Shown here: positions 1 through 13,179 of the stretch, one piece after another
How the letters are laid out: the number at the start of each line of letters is the position of its first letter
Position numbering within the stretch: the stretch's first letter is position 1
NCBI GenBank assembly: GCA_022885665.1
Contig: JAGQDJ010000009.1
Location: 372,001 to 436,000 of the forward strand
Direction: 5' to 3'
DNA from: Triops longicaudatus
Taxonomy: Eukaryota > Arthropoda > Branchiopoda > Notostraca > Triopsidae
DNA: 64,000 bases
Position numbers and translations under genes: made by a program
Notes under the pieces: generated by a model
The model's input: only the letters and a program-made list of their open reading frames with translations
The model's database searches: none
Told to the model about the DNA's origin: nothing

Positions 1-2392
1 TCAGATGTTCTGTTAGATGCCATGTTCGTTTGTCAAACACTTGTATCAATGAATCGTGAAAACAAAAGACCAAAAAAAAAAAATGGAAAAGAGAAGCTAT
101 ATTCAAACACAAAAATCACTCCCACCCATAAGAGAAATCCTTTTCCGTTTTCAAATGTATGGCGGTGCATTCAAACGCTAACGACTTCTTGGCGCAGTTC
201 TTGCTTACGCCTATCTAGACCCATATCTCTGTCAATTTCGGAACCCTGCAAATAACATTTCGATGCATGCTAACATGTAATTCCAATTTTATTGCCGGCA
301 ATCTTACAAGAAGCTCAAGTCCACTATTTCTTACTTGTTGGTTGCGAGCTTCGATGTTACTGTGAAAAACAGAAGACGATACACGCAAAATAATGATAAA
401 ACAGTTTTTCATAATTCATAATCTTCTATTCAATCCTCGGGGAAAATGGGGCCAACTTTTACAGCACAGGATTATGCGACATTACTGCACCAGATGCGGT
501 TTAAGAGATCAAGCCATAGTTAGGATTTTTATACAACTAAATCAAAACTCGAAAAAGAGTAGGTGGAATGGAATGACGTTCAAAACGTAGCAGAACCGTG
601 CCGGGTTTAGAAACCCGACTTGGAAGTACTGACAAAATTAATGGAAGGTTTTTCTTACTCCAACCCACCAGCACGACATCACATGGAAAACTTATTGCCT
701 GACTCAATCCCTCACCAAGTTTTAGGCAACTTTTCCAATCATCCCCGCCTGTAAGCAAGTCACAACAAACTCATGGAAGTTCTTAACCACCATCTCAGCA
801 CCATGTATTGGAATTAGGCAATATGAAACTCAGGAAAATTAACGCGCTCATCCATGTTTTCCTACGAACGCCGGAATCTAACTCACGTTTCGCAACACAC
901 CTTTCTTTAGAAACCAAAAAATTTGAGCGAAAAGAAGTCACGTTTCCCATCAATATTCCATCTTTTGAAGATATCAACACGCCCATTCCAACTGCGAATA
1001 CGGGTTGAGTGAGGCAATCCAAGAAACCGAACAGTGTCGTCAGGCAGACGCAGGCTTCGCCGATATTTTTCGTTTTCACACAAACTCCTACCCAATCAAT
1101 CATTCCCTCTTCACAGTTTTTACCCTCTGCGCTAGCCGTCTATTCTTCTGCGAAAGGTACTCCAGCACCTTGTGCGAATGACCCATTTCCACACACATCT
1201 TGGTTCATTCAGTCTGTTCACAATATTTCTGAGGCTTTCAAGTGCGTTTCGGGTATTCCAACCTGACACATTCATGGTCACCACTCGCAGCAGCAAGTAA
1301 GGGCCAAACAACTATAAAAAGTAGGGTAAAAGACAGTAAAGCCATTAATGTCAAGCCCCAGTTTCCGTGTCATACACATAAATCACAGAAATGATATATT
1401 AAGGCACACAATAGAAGAGGAAATGTGTTGAAAAATCTAAAAAAAAATCAAAGAAGAGCTGAAAATAAAGAAAAATAAAACAAGAATCAAAAACATGCAG
1501 CAAAGGGGAGTTTTGGGAAAGCAAGATCAGAGTGCACTTAGTTGTTGTTAGAAATGTTTTATTTTTTAACGGAATGACAATATCTGTTTCTCTTTTTGGT
1601 AGTTAAAAAGTAATGGATTCATGCATTACCGCCTGTTTTGTTTGGATCTTTTTACTGGACGAGTTTTCTGAGGTCTCGCGAAGGGAAACCTAGGCTCTTA
1701 TCTTCCGACAGTAAGGCCGTGTTCTCATGGGCGGCGGGTATGGGCATGGCCACGCCTACACTCGAGCCCAGAGAGCTGATACAGTTTGTGGAATTCCTGC
1801 AACCCAACATGAAAGATAGCCCCCGCATACACAAAACCCACATGGACCATAAAATCCAACACATCAGAATCAATGTAAAAGAAATGACAAACTCCAACCA
1901 ACATTCCAATGACTCTCAATCTGCTTTCACGTGTATACCGTCCTCCGAAAGGTACATAATACAAAACAAAAAGACAAAATAATTTCATGACAGTATAATT
2001 TTGCTGCACTTGCAAATTATGAGAGTATTAGCCAGTGGGAACAAATGAACTCTGCCTTGCCTTTTGGTTACTCATATTTTTTTCGCAAAAACAATAACGC
2101 AATGGGAAAACGCCGCCAATAGATACTTTTTTAGCGCCAAGTCGGAATTCAGTACCCGCAACTGAAAAAATAATCCGAAATAAATTACACCTTTGATCAG
2201 GGATACAAGAACGTGCTTTACGGCTACCGAATGAAGCTGACCACCCACGATGCAATATAAAGAAAAAAATGCATAACCAATTATAATTCGATAAAGCCAA
2301 ACATTTTCTAACAACCAGAAACCATCACATAAAACTATGGCATACTCAAAAAGGGAGGAACAGCTCTATGAAACAGTTGGTCCCGTCTTTTT
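1..2392. other. Non-coding stretch downstream of Glut1
   Basis: I see no supported gene here. Several open frames of 60-115 codons exist on both strands (for example 795-1103 minus and 1638-1982 plus), but they overlap each other, have no recognisable motif and lack convincing splice context. The stretch nearest 2392 lies just past the Glut1 polyadenylation signal. Confidence 0.6.
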
Positions 2393-2398
2393 TTTATT
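2393..2398 (-). other. Candidate polyadenylation signal of Glut1
   Basis: AATAAA on the minus strand, about 125 bp beyond the Glut1 stop codon at 2521-2523. It is a canonical hexamer at a plausible distance, which would give a short 3' UTR. A chance match in AT-rich DNA cannot be excluded. Confidence 0.5.
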
Positions 2399-2520
2399 TT
2401 AGAGAGTACGAGGAAACATCTACGCAAACTCGACCAGGGGAAATGACACATCAAGCATGATAGAACATCCCAAATGGAAAATTTTCTCAAGGAATTGAAT
2501 GGCTGATATAGCTGCATGTT

Positions 2521-5500
2521 TCAGAAGGAGGAAACTTTTTCTTCCAGGGCTTGGTTGGATTGATTATCATACAAGGCTTTGTCAGGATCAGGCTGGCAGC
2601 TGGAATAGCGTCTGCACACAACAAAAACCCATGCCAAGCACATAAATACCAAACGTTTCCCAGGCAAAAGAAAAGCGGAACTGAAATCCCGCACGGGGAC
2701 TTCACTTCGCTTCTGTAGCCGAATACCAACAATAAGCCTTTCTACTTGATAAGTTTTCATCTTGACATTCTCTCTTTTTTTACTTGTCCCCCGGCCTATC
2801 CAAAATAACCCCCAACACAAGACGGGGAAAAAAAGGTACAAATAAAATGAGTTCCTCGTCTTAACTTCACAAGAGACAACTTTACGTTTTTTTTTTCCCC
2901 CAAGGTTGCACAAAAAGCGACTACGATCAACTAAAATAAGGAAATATAAAATTGTACCTGTCTGACTTCCTGAAGAGCGCCGAGATTTCTTCAAAAGTTT
3001 TGTTGCGTGTCTCGGGCACTTTTTTATACGTAAAGACCCAAAATATGGCCAGTAGGACGCTGAACGGCAAGAAAGTATAGTTTTCCAGTCCCACCTACGA
3101 GCAAGAATAAAACAGACTTGCTTTTAATACGGGCTGACACATATATTGGTGCTTCCCGAACAAGACGGACTCCTCGTGGTAAGAACGGTCATAAATGTTT
3201 TTTTTTGTTTTGTTTTTTAGTGCTGGCCTTTAATACTACCTGCATGCTAGGGAAACCGAATCCGACGACAAAGTTGGCCGTCCAGTTAACCAAAACTGCG
3301 ATGGACATGGCAGCTGGTCGGGGACCTTGGGAGAACAATTCCGCCGTTATCATCCACGGAATGGAGCCTGGGCCAACAGCAAAGAAGACGACAAAGGACA
3401 GCGTCGCCACTACGGCCACGTAACTCACCCATTCAATGAGGTCCTGGCAAGAGAAAGAAGGTTTGTAATATGGGACCGAAAGCTATCAGACTACATCAAA
3501 AAGGTCTGCGGCAAGCTCGACATCTCTCAGCTATCTCACGATACTAGAAAATCGTCTTTAGCAATCGAACAAAGTTCAACAATCCCAGTTCGCCCCACTT
3601 TGTTGGCCTCCTGCGTTTTATTGCATACTTCAGGTGGCTATGAAGGCCAAAGATCGAGGGCAATTTCTTCACGAGAACCCTGTGAAATTCAAGTTCTTAT
3701 CCCATCCAAGATTGTTTCGAAACAGGGAATTTTAGCTACAGCAGCGGGCTTGACAGCGCACGCCGTACTCCTAAGTCAAAAGTTATATGGGATAAGTCGT
3801 TGAAACTTAGACACAAGGGCTTAATGAAGCTAATTTAACGCTACTTTTTAGAGTCGTTCACAAACTTGATCCACGACGTGAAAGTAATTCGCCATTAAGC
3901 ACAGCGAAGGCAGTCCTGTCATGTGGAATTGTTGTTTAGGAAAGAAGATGGCGCGGGAAGGCACACGAGCGAAACAGAAAGATGAGTGAACGTTCTTTTC
4001 TTCTGCTTATTAGATTCACAAAGACACAAATGAGCCTGCCCTTTTTCTTTTTACTTTCCTTAGCTATAAACAGTCAGTAGCACCTCGCGTACCCACACGA
4101 ACGTAAACTGTACTTACTTTTACGAGAAGAGATATTGTGATGAATATTGAGAAGATGAACATGCCTCCCAGACCCCATAAATGAAGTGTACGTCTGCCAG
4201 CTTTGTCCATCAGGGGAATGGATATCAACGTCATAACAACCATGATAGCTCCAATGCCAATGGTGGCATACTTGGCAGCGTCGTCACCCAAGCCAGCACT
4301 TTTGAACAAGGTTGTTGAATAATAAAACACCTACATAAAAAGGTCTCCAAATGAATCCTTACGAGAAACGAAACTACGAAAAGAAACTACGCAGTCGTGC
4401 TCAGAAAAGTCCGGCGAAAAAAGGAAGCAACGTAACGAAGACTCACAAACTGGTTGAATTGATCAAAATATAAGTAAAGAAATTAAATTACTCATATTCT
4501 ACTAGCATTAGTATGGTTGTTGTTCCTACGAGATTACAAAATTTCGAAAGATACTAAAAACCGTCAATAATCAAAAGCACAAAGTGTCATTAACTAAAAA
4601 GTGACTAGTACAAGTAGAAATGTAGGGACAAAACATGTCTTACCGCATTGATTCCCGATAACTGTTGCGAGAGTTGCATTACCACGCCAATCACCAAAGG
4701 CTTACGCAAATTCCGGGACAGAATCAATTCTTTCATGGAAATACGTGCTTCCGATTCTTGGGCTCGTTCTTCCGCTCGCATTTCTTCCACGTCTTCTTCG
4801 ATTTGTGAACAGGCCCGCAATCGTCTTAATGCTATTTCGACAAGATCATTACCTGACTGTATGCCCACTCAAACAAAACACATCTTTTCGTAATACCCAA
4901 CGAACCCGAAAGAAACAAGTACACCTCTCTTCTCTCCTCCCCCCACAAAAAGTGCAAACGCACAGTACAAAGAAGACGAGAAGAAATGGTGGAATTTTTT
5001 TAAAATTTATTTTTACCTTTTCGTGCCTCGTCTTCGCGGTTTTGGGTGATTAAGAGATAGCGTGGCGACTCTGGACAAACCGAGAAGAGAATTAACTGTA
5101 ACAACGACGGAACAACGGCCAAACCTGCAAGGAGAAAAGTTAAAAGTATTACACTAAGAATAGCCACACGCCTTCCAATTGAGTCTGAGAAAATAAAAAA
5201 ATCAGCCTCATGTCACACTCCCCACACGCAATCCGCTAATGAGAACGAATTTCTACCTCCCTATTTTCGTGACCGATTGAGAGGAAACATGCGGTGAGGT
5301 TGCAAGAGAAAATGTTCGAGAAATAATACGTACCTAATAATAAGGGCCATCCATCTTTGGTGCCCAACACTTGCTCAATACCTAGCACCTGAGATATGAG
5401 CATTCCCACCGTGACACCCAGCTGATTCACGGTACCTAGGCCACCTCGGAGCGTTAGCGGGGCAATTTCCGAAATATACATGGGGACGAGGGACGTGTTC

Positions 5501-7052
5501 AAACCTAGCGATGATAAACGACATCATTTTCTCTCCGTTGAACGAATCTCATGAAGTCCAGACCTCATGCAAAAGCTTTCAGTAACTCACATTCTATTTT
5601 TATTTATTTTTTTTTTTTTAATACAATCCATTTGGTTTAGGGAAAAAGCTGTATCATTACACATGGCGTGTGACTTATAAGTTCAACTTACCACAGTTAA
5701 ATCCAATAAGTAGCCTGCCTATGATGAGCATTTCGTAGGAATTGGGGTACTTGGAAAAGCCCATGAAACACGCGCCCAGCACTCCAGCGATGTTATTGAG
5801 CAGCAAACCGCGTTTCCTATGAGGAAGGCACCGACCAGTACAGTACAGTAAGAGTAATAACCCACGTCACGTTGGCTGTCATAATAAAAGGAAGGCTCTC
5901 TTTCTCTCACTCAAAGAAGGCTGGCTTTAAGCTTATTTAGGAGATAGTCAAGGAGAATTTGCAAGATTGCTTTGCTCCAAAAATGGCATCCCAAGGAAAA
6001 AAAATAATTCACGAGTGTTTTTTAGATTTTCGCGAATAAATGAAAATCCACGAAAGTCGTCAAAATCATGAAACAATTCCTGAAAAGGACAATTTTGCCC
6101 CCGCTCTTGTCTTCACTATTTCTTTCATTACGCAATCAACTTAGTCTTTGAGTTAAATTAAAATCTCGTTATTACGAACTTCCCGGGTATACACTGACAA
6201 GCTAGTAATGCCGAATTTCGTTTTCAGATGCCTTTTTGCACATTTGATCAATTGAGAATGTTACAACCAGTCTACTATAGGCAACAGTTCTCAAATGGAT
6301 CGTTATAAGGGATTTTTACTGTAGTGTGCTTAATTTATACGCAGCTAACGATCGCTCAAGGCCACTATGTAATACAAATAAGTCCCATTCGAGTTTACAG
6401 AGCTTTTGCACTAAAAAAATATACATTCATGTCTCGTTATAATGGACATTATAACTATGGTTATAATTGACGGGTTGTATGATCCCGAGTTACACAAATG
6501 TGCGGAAAAGCATCTGATAAAACGAACTGCGGGTACACTGAACAGTTTTTGATGTTCCCAAGCGGTTTGCTACAACGATTTTACAGTATTCCTTTTTTTA
6601 TTCGGTTCCTAAATATTATCGCAAAAAAAAATATGTCCTGACACAATGACGGCGCTAGGATGGTAAATGTAAGGCCATCGTCACGTTATAATACCTGCCA
6701 TATCGATTGGCTACAAAGCCTCCGATGAAACCACCGATCATGCCTCCGATAGCAAACATGGCTACAGCAATAGAGAACACAATTTTGGCCGTTTTTTCTT
6801 CCATGGTGATCCCATAACGCGTGAAGTAGGCTTCTTGGATGAACTGCTCAATAATCTACAAAGTTTACAGGGAAAGTCATATTATGGTTCTAGTTTTTTT
6901 TTTTTTCTTTTCTTTTATGGGAGCAGTAACGGGGAAAAAATACGTGCTATACTTACGCTCTGTGGTGCATTAATAACACCAGTATTATACCCGAATTGAA
7001 GCATGCCTAGAACGGCTGCGAAGATGGCGTACGACAAAAAACACGTCAGACC
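2521..7052 (-). CDS. Glut1: Glut1-type facilitative glucose transporter, transporter body (10 exons)
   Basis: This SLC2A class I sugar transporter is a 12-helix major facilitator that moves glucose across the plasma membrane. Exons in coding order are 6957-7052, 6695-6855, 5692-5816, 5334-5504, 5017-5124, 4644-4852, 4118-4330, 3240-3443, 2958-3094 and 2521-2611; every junction is GT-AG and in phase. Family hallmarks read in order: GYNTGVINAP in helix 1, NRYGRKRG after helix 2, PESPRYL, QLSQQLSGINA (the QLS motif of class I GLUTs, residues 289-291), DKAGRRTLHL, GPGSIPWMITAELFSQGPRP and VPETRNKTFEEI. With the first exon at 23668-23694 the protein is 513 residues, close to human GLUT1 (492) and very like Drosophila Glut1. 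The first body exon begins in phase 0, so several alternative N-terminal exons could feed it. The last exon adds a short hydrophilic tail ending EEKVSSF. Confidence 0.96.
3444..4117 (-). other. Glut1 intron
   Basis: A 674-bp intron between the exon ending SLLVK and the exon starting DLIEWV. A plus-strand open frame (3327-3803) spans its edge but is antisense to an exon and shows no family features. I see nothing else in it. Confidence 0.8.
6155..6323 (+). mobile_element. Diverged Tigger-like miniature element, copy 1
   Basis: The left edge reads AAAATCTCGTTATTACGAAC and the right edge reads CGTTATAAGGGATTTTTACTGTA. These are imperfect inverted ends of the CGTTATAACGA type known from Tigger/pogo elements. 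The interior shares TTTTCAGATGC-CTTTTTGCACATTTG and a downstream TTACAACC with copy 2, in the opposite orientation. There is no transposase. Confidence 0.55.
6425..6588 (-). mobile_element. Diverged Tigger-like miniature element, copy 2 (inverted)
   Basis: One edge contains GTCTCGTTATAATGGAC and the other CTACAACGATTTTACAGTA. The interior includes CGGGTACACTGAACAGTTTT, shared with the copies at 8335 and 21312. Its reverse complement aligns with copy 1. It is non-coding and strongly diverged. Confidence 0.55.
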
Positions 7053-8334
7053 CTGCCATATAAAAAAACAAAAACAAAATCACCATGTTAGAAAAAGACG
7101 GACAGTTTTAAAAATAAGGGTGAAAAATAAATGAAAGCAAACAGGGTCGGACTGAGGGTTAAAAAGTCGGAAAAGATGTAAATCCCTTTACCACACTGCC
7201 GTTCTTTTCCTTACTGGCCTTCCTTTCCTTATTCCACGAAAATCTGATGTCAGTTAGAGAAAAATAGCGTCGAGTAAAAACCTGAATAGCTCGTAAGAAA
7301 CGTACGAAAGCGATTCTTCCTCAATTGCCAATACACAACCAAGTACCATTTTTCCGGTTGATTCTTTGACAAAAAGCTTTCTCCCAGAGCGATTCAATCT
7401 GACACGTTTAACCCTTGTCGGTGCATTTCGATTCGGAAAAAAAAAACTTTCCAGAAAATGCGTTTCTTATGCGGCATTACCATTGCAAATTCCCGCACAC
7501 CCCAACCCCTCAACACCCTTCAGCCCTTACAGCAAACATTTCCCCAACTTTTGTTTCAAGCCTCGGCGCGCCAAACGGTAGCAAAAACTCCTAACCTAAG
7601 CAAAACTTTGCCGTCCCCCTTTTCCGTCTCAGTGCGTTCCATTTCAACCCCCACTTGCTGTGACATGATTTTGGGTGCCAGGGGCCTCAAGCACACAAAA
7701 CTTCGGGCTTTCCCCTAGTTCTATTCTGCTTCGATTTCACTCCGAAACGACCAAAAAGTGAAGCAGTGTATTTTTTTTTTAATGTTTTCTCTTAGATACG
7801 AGCTTTCGACGACCAGTCTGCGCTTGTCTCTTGCGAATATAGCTGCCATTGAAGACAAACGTGAAGCAAATAGGATCAGAGGATAGACATCTTTCACCTG
7901 CAAGCGTCCTAACTTGGCCGGCGCTGCGTCGTTAGTTGCCGCTTGGCCACTTGAAGCTCGGCCAGTTAGGCTTTCCAGGCTACTAGAACAACGATCTCTG
8001 CCCGTTATGCCCCTAGGCGGAACGCAAACGATCCTTTTGGTCTATTTATCTTGCTTTCCACAAGAGCTACCCCGATACCTTTAGCAAATTCAGTTATCGA
8101 TTTAACGGGCTTCTCAAATGAACTGCTGGTTCTATTTTTACACCCCAGAAAAAAAGGCGAAATTAATGGCCATAATGGACACAAGTAGGTAAAAACAAAC
8201 TTGCCAGCAACTAAATTGCATAATATTTTAACTAACGTGGTTTCAAATAACGAAAGTTCCCTTTCACGTGGCAAAAAAGTTTCACGTTTTAAGTAAAGTA
8301 AATATTGCTTTAACAGAAGGCATTTAAGCAGATA

Positions 8335-8533
8335 TTGTACAAAATTGGGCTACAACGAACAAATAATTATTTTCCTTGAATGTTCGTTATAATGAAGGTT
8401 TTGTTGTCGATTATTCTATATAGGCTGTGAAGATCATGAGATATGGAAACATACAGAAAAGCGTCGGGTATACTGCATTTAACGAACAGTTTCTTCCATT
8501 TCCCGTGGATTTGTTATAACGAGGTTCTATTGC
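8335..8533 (-). mobile_element. Diverged Tigger-like miniature element, copy 3
   Basis: It runs from GTACAAAATTGGGCTACAAC to TTGTTATAACGAGGTTCTAT. The interior carries GAAAAGCGTCGGGTATACTG followed by GAACAGTTTCTTCC, matching copies 2 and 4. It is non-autonomous with no open frame of interest. Confidence 0.55.
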
Positions 8534-9486
8534 ATATTATAGCCCATGAGGTTTTATACCAAAAATTTGTTTCTCGCACAAGCGTCTGGTTAAATTGACA
8601 AAGACATTGAAATAACCTCATTCTCTAGATTAAAATGTTCGATTCATGCGTTTTCATGTACTGTAGAACTCCGACTTGGTCAACCGGTCGGAAACGGAGG
8701 GTAGTTTACAAAAATTGGATTCAGATTCACGTACTTAAGTGCATTAGGAACTTTTATAACAACTAATGAGGAATTTTCTAAAAAATCAATTATACACTAA
8801 AAATTATTGCGTGAGACTTATGAGAAAATATCGTACTATCCATGTATAATTGATTCTAAATCAACGTAAAAGTATATAATTAACTACTTTTTTTAGCAAT
8901 CCCGTTAACATAATCGTAGTTGATAAAAATCGTAGTTCCACAATACAAGGAACAAATAAATCGCGAAAAACGAAGAGATTGCTGTACGTGAAGCTCTCCC
9001 CGCCCTTTTCTGCACAGGGTTTCATGCGTTCTTGACCTAACCTAAGAAATGAACGTTTCCATTGGTTCAGGAAAGCAGGATCTTGGTGCGATGACAAGTT
9101 TCGGCAAGAAAGGCCATAAAGTTTCACGGAGCTAAAGGCAAGTCATAAGGCTAGTCAAGCGAGGTTATTCATCTCATACGGCGAACTGGAATGACATTCC
9201 CCTGAGATTCTGCCAGGTCCCTTCGCTTTTACCGAGTCAACCCCCTCACGTTGGAAAGCGGACTCGGGGAGCCCGCGCGAGGCGCCGAGTCAAGTCAAGG
9301 CTCAAGTCATTTCATCGTTGAAATCGCCGCAGTCGTCGCGGGTCCTCGGTTTTATGACCCCAACGGGGTTGATTCCAGCGCCACCCCAAGCTATGCCTCA
9401 TCGAGGCAGAACATTTCCACTTGTACGCATTGCGGAATTTCTTCCGTCCTTTTCTTCCTAGCTCGCTTGTCTACATTGGCGCTTTC

Positions 9487-9538
9487 AAAAAAAAAAAAAA
9501 AAATAAAAAAAAAATAAAGTAAAAAATAAATAAAAAAA
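9487..9538 (+). repeat. A-rich low-complexity run
   Basis: About 50 bp of almost pure A broken by single T or G. It could be a decayed poly(A) tail or a simple repeat. No retroelement body is visible upstream. Confidence 0.8.
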
Positions 9539-10912
9539 TGTCGTTTCCTTAGTAATATTTTTCCCTCTCTTTCAGAATTTCACGCCTCTAGTCTCATTTA
9601 CTGTCCCAGTCCCCAAAGCATAGTTTTTCTGCTCTGGTCCCACGCAAACTTGAACCTTCAAGTCAATTTTAAAGCTTACCTCGCGCCTTTTTATGCTACA
9701 TCCTTTAGTTGCTTGAAACAAACTGTTTATCTCGTCGAGGTTTCCTTTTTTGCGACGAATAATTCTTTCAGATCCGCTTAAAATCTCTTCAAACAAGATC
9801 ACCATCTCATTGAGTCGACAACTGTTTTTTTTTTTTTTCGTCAGGAACCCAGTGAACTCCCGGAGCTTAGTTGTACCAGTATACACGCCCCGCCAAAAGA
9901 AACAAAAAATGAGACAAAGAGACGTGCAAAGGACGGACATGAAATGTAAAAGGCAGGCGGAGCATGGAATGCATAGTTTCGACGTGAATTTTCGCTGCCT
10001 TTCACATTAACACTGCTGGGTCCCTATGCCGCACTTCAACTGAGTTTGTACTGCTATTTTCAGCTGCATCTTTCTTTTCCCCAAAAGTCTGAGTTATGGT
10101 TACGCATGCTTGTCCTCCGATATATCGCACAATACTTTCTCGCCCCTTACACAAAAGACAGGAGCGGTCGTTTGCATACTACCCGACCAGTCTACAGAAA
10201 CGAACTTATGTAAACAGATAAAATCTATTCAATATCACAACCAAATTTTACGCTCCGGCTCTTTCACGAAAAAGGGGCTAAAAAGCAAAAGCCATTATAA
10301 AACGTGTAAACACAAGCTACACTCAAATCTCATCCATATTTCGTTCAAATTTTGGCTTTCTTCAAGTATCCTTAAATTGAGTAAATTCGATTCAAAATCC
10401 TTTTACGACACGCAACTCACTGGAGTTTGTAAACAAACTATATTTAAGCTCTTTCTCCCTTTTCCCCCCTCAAAATTTATATTAAAAAAGGACTTTAATC
10501 TTATGGATCATATTTCTTTTATACGTCCCGAGGCACCGGGATAATACCCTTCATAATAACGATTGTCAAGGGGTAGAAACTTGAAGCATTTAGAGATCTC
10601 GGAAGGATTAAGTTACACGGTAATAAGAAAACGGCGTCCTCACTTTGAATTCCCCCAATTTCGGGAACAAATCATCCCTAATTTGCCTAAACCTGCTCTC
10701 AGCCTCTTTCCTTACATCTTCTAATTATGCTGAAATTCCCTCGATGAAGCTCTCCCCATTCCGGTTAAATTAGCGGCGTTTTCACCACGTGCGCCCATTT
10801 GTATACTGCACTATTAGCGGAAAAGGGCCTAACAGCTGAAGTACCGACGTAAAACTTATCGTCACAATACAGTTTAAACAGAGGCATAAAAATGACTCGG
10901 GACAAACATAGC

Positions 10913-11010
10913 TTAATACAGGGGTTTTGCTTTACTTCTCTCCTCCTCCCACTCCAACCCGAAGGTAGGAGTGGGGGGAGGAGAGAAGTAAAGCAAAACC
11001 CCTGTATTAA
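10913..11010. repeat. Near-perfect 43-bp inverted repeat with a 12-bp loop
   Basis: The left arm is 10913-10955 and the right arm 10968-11010. The arms are reverse complements except for one position (A expected, G found), which would still pair as G-U in one RNA strand. The spacer is AACCCGAAGGTA. The arm starts TTAATACAGGGGTTTTGC and ends in a pyrimidine-rich stretch. It lies in a Glut1 intron, so the pre-mRNA would contain a 43-bp stem. It could be a hairpin small-RNA precursor, a recent palindromic duplication or a foldback element. Confidence 0.95.
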
Positions 11011-12794
11011 CAACACGAGTCCAACAGCTTACTGCTCAAATTTATAGGTTGTAATATAGCATCAATTGTTATACAGACGACGACCGATGAGGTGCCTTGG
11101 CGCGAGAAAAAAGAGTTAGGGGAACGTTTGGCACGCAAACGGAAGAAACAAATAAAAAACGCATTCGCTTCTTTTGGTGGGGAAATAGCAAAGGGGTAAC
11201 GCCCTAGTTTTACTTTTTTCACCCCATTTTCTTCCTTACCCCCTTCAGGAGCAGCTTATAATGCAGAAAAGGCTTTATAGCGCTCGGCTGTTCTTTTTTT
11301 AAGTGGGGTATTTCGAGCACCACTATTTCTTAAGCATTTTTTCATAAAAGGTCCCCATTGATCTAGTAAGTCCTGCTGAGAAGTTCATTTGCACCCCAAA
11401 AGCTTGTTCCGGATTCCTTACCACGCTCTCCCATCCTTTTATAACACCTCGTCCCAGTCCTTCAATTTCTGAATTCCGGTCCTTTCAAAACTTGGCTCAA
11501 TAACAGCAATTATTCCTCGCTTTCTTCCCTTACCGCAAAGAAGTGAAAAAAGGACGCATGGGATGCAAACAATGCGGATAGCGTTAGTTATGAAAAATGC
11601 CGATCGCTAAATCCGCTTTTGTTACAAGCTGCGCTTTGTTCTCTTGTGTTGAACGAAAAAATTCAACCGCAATTTACAAATTATTTTTTTTTTAAATAAA
11701 AAACTCAAACTGGTACAATATATAATACAATACCAACGTTACTGTCACAAGTTTTTCTTTCGCAATTTTTCCAGCATGTCTGAAAATTTTCATGTTCTCC
11801 CATAAAGGGTTCGTGTATACCGAGGCCGTAAAGGCAATACCTAAGTGTTAGCTCTATATTTTCAGCTTTTAAAGCTAAAAAAACTGCCACAACTTTGATC
11901 GTTATTTGAAAAATACCAAGCTTTTCATTTTTGAAGAACGCATATCGTGAGAAAATCTTGGGCGCTCGCGACTTCTAAATGGAAAAATGAGGTTTTCGCC
12001 CAAAAAGGTGGAAGTTTATTGCTCTAAACGAATAAGGCAAGATGAGTAAGTTTCTCACTATACTTGCTGAATATATCTGAACTTCTTTAGTCTTATAGCA
12101 AAAAAAAAAAAAAAGGACTCTCATAAAAATTGCAATTTTCCTACCATGGAAACATGGAGTTCTCTCCGGAATTCGATGCTAAGTTCTGTAGCAACAGAAG
12201 TCAACAGCTTGGGGAGAAGTCGTGAGAGGAGGGTTCAAAGTTGGCAGAATCGCTGTCCTTTTTTGCAAGCTAATTTAATATTCCGAATCAATATCACCGA
12301 AGCAGGCTGCAATTCCAAAACACGAGTCAGCCCTACCCAGTTTCTACGATCCTATACAAAGTAAGCAGCAAAAAATAAGAATTTCCAAAAGAAGCGAGTG
12401 AAAGATACTCCTCACTATGCCAGGGTACGTGGTTGGCCACTTGCTCCGCCAAAAACCTCAAAAGCGTCAATGGACGATCGTAAACTTCACAATGAAGCGA
12501 TGGGCCAAAATATGCAAATTGAAGCTTCCTTTCACAACTACGAATGGGCGATTAGGTTCTTTTTACCTCCTTTGGCGCAAGGAGAAGTTACAGCGGTTGC
12601 CAGAATTGTGTAAAAACGCAAATACGACTTACGATCCGTAAAAAGAAACAAAACATGGGCCTCGGTTTTGTGCCTCGGACTCGGAATGGTTCAAGACTTT
12701 CATGTTCGCTCTTGGCTTTTGCCTCCTTGTATACTGGCAATGCCAACATAACAGGAAAGGGGTTGGGGGGTTGGGTGGGGAAGCGGGTGCTAAC

Positions 12795-13179
12795 CTGTTC
12801 CAGCAGTCGTAGTTTTCGCCGTCGACTTTGTTCTTCGAGTCGATCCACGCATTCCCTCAATTCTTCAATTTCTTCCTTGACTTGATGCACGGTTTCGACG
12901 TCGTGCCGTATGGCAGCCATATCCCGTTTCATTTCACTGACTTCGCTTTGACACGTTTCCACCGAGCGAGTTAATTCCTGCAACTGACTGCGGATCTCGC
13001 AGAGAGCAGGACAAACTGGGACGGGCACTTGGACGTCCTGTGACGAATGTACCGAGTGAAGGACCATCGGACCCAGGGTCATGAGAGGTAACATGGGTGA
13101 AGGACCACCGAGCAGCATGTCTTCCGATCCTCCCCCACCACCCACGCCCATATTCATCATGGTCAATTGCGTCTGAAGT
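12795..13179 (-). CDS. Coiled-coil exon, probable alternative N-terminal part of Glut1
   Basis: A 385-bp open exon. The acceptor at 13180-13181 follows GTCGCGA; the donor reads CAG/GTTAGC. The first base completes an AG-A codon left by the exon ending at 18034, and the last codon ends in phase 0, as needed to join the transporter exon starting at 7052. The encoded stretch has a Gly-rich segment, then a long charged heptad region from ALCEIRSQLQEL to the end (RRRKLRLLEQ), a clear coiled coil of about 75 residues. I do not recognise a named family. Assignment to Glut1 rests on strand, order and phase only; it could instead belong to an independent gene whose other exons I missed. Confidence 0.55.

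Larger units (their letters stand above)
5817..6694 (-). other. Glut1 intron carrying two miniature elements
   Basis: An 878-bp intron between the exon ending NRYG-R and the exon starting KRGLLLNN. It holds two inverted copies of a Tigger-like miniature element at about 6155-6323 and 6425-6588; otherwise it is AT-rich and featureless. Confidence 0.8.
7053..12794 (-). other. Intronic stretch of Glut1, no gene seen
   Basis: This lies between the coiled-coil exon and the first transporter-body exon. I find no supported coding exon. It contains a Tigger-like element at 8335-8533, an A-rich run at about 9487-9538 and the long inverted repeat at 10913-11010. The open frame at 10110-10544 (plus, 144 codons) has low-complexity composition and no motif. 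Confidence 0.6.

Noticed and set aside
1638..2015. Overlapping frames on both strands near 1.6-2.0 kb
   Set aside because: Open on both strands with no motif. Most likely chance, just downstream of Glut1.
10110..10544. 144-codon plus-strand frame
   Set aside because: Phe/Ser/Lys/His-rich composition typical of translated non-coding AT-rich DNA, with no start context, motif or splice support.
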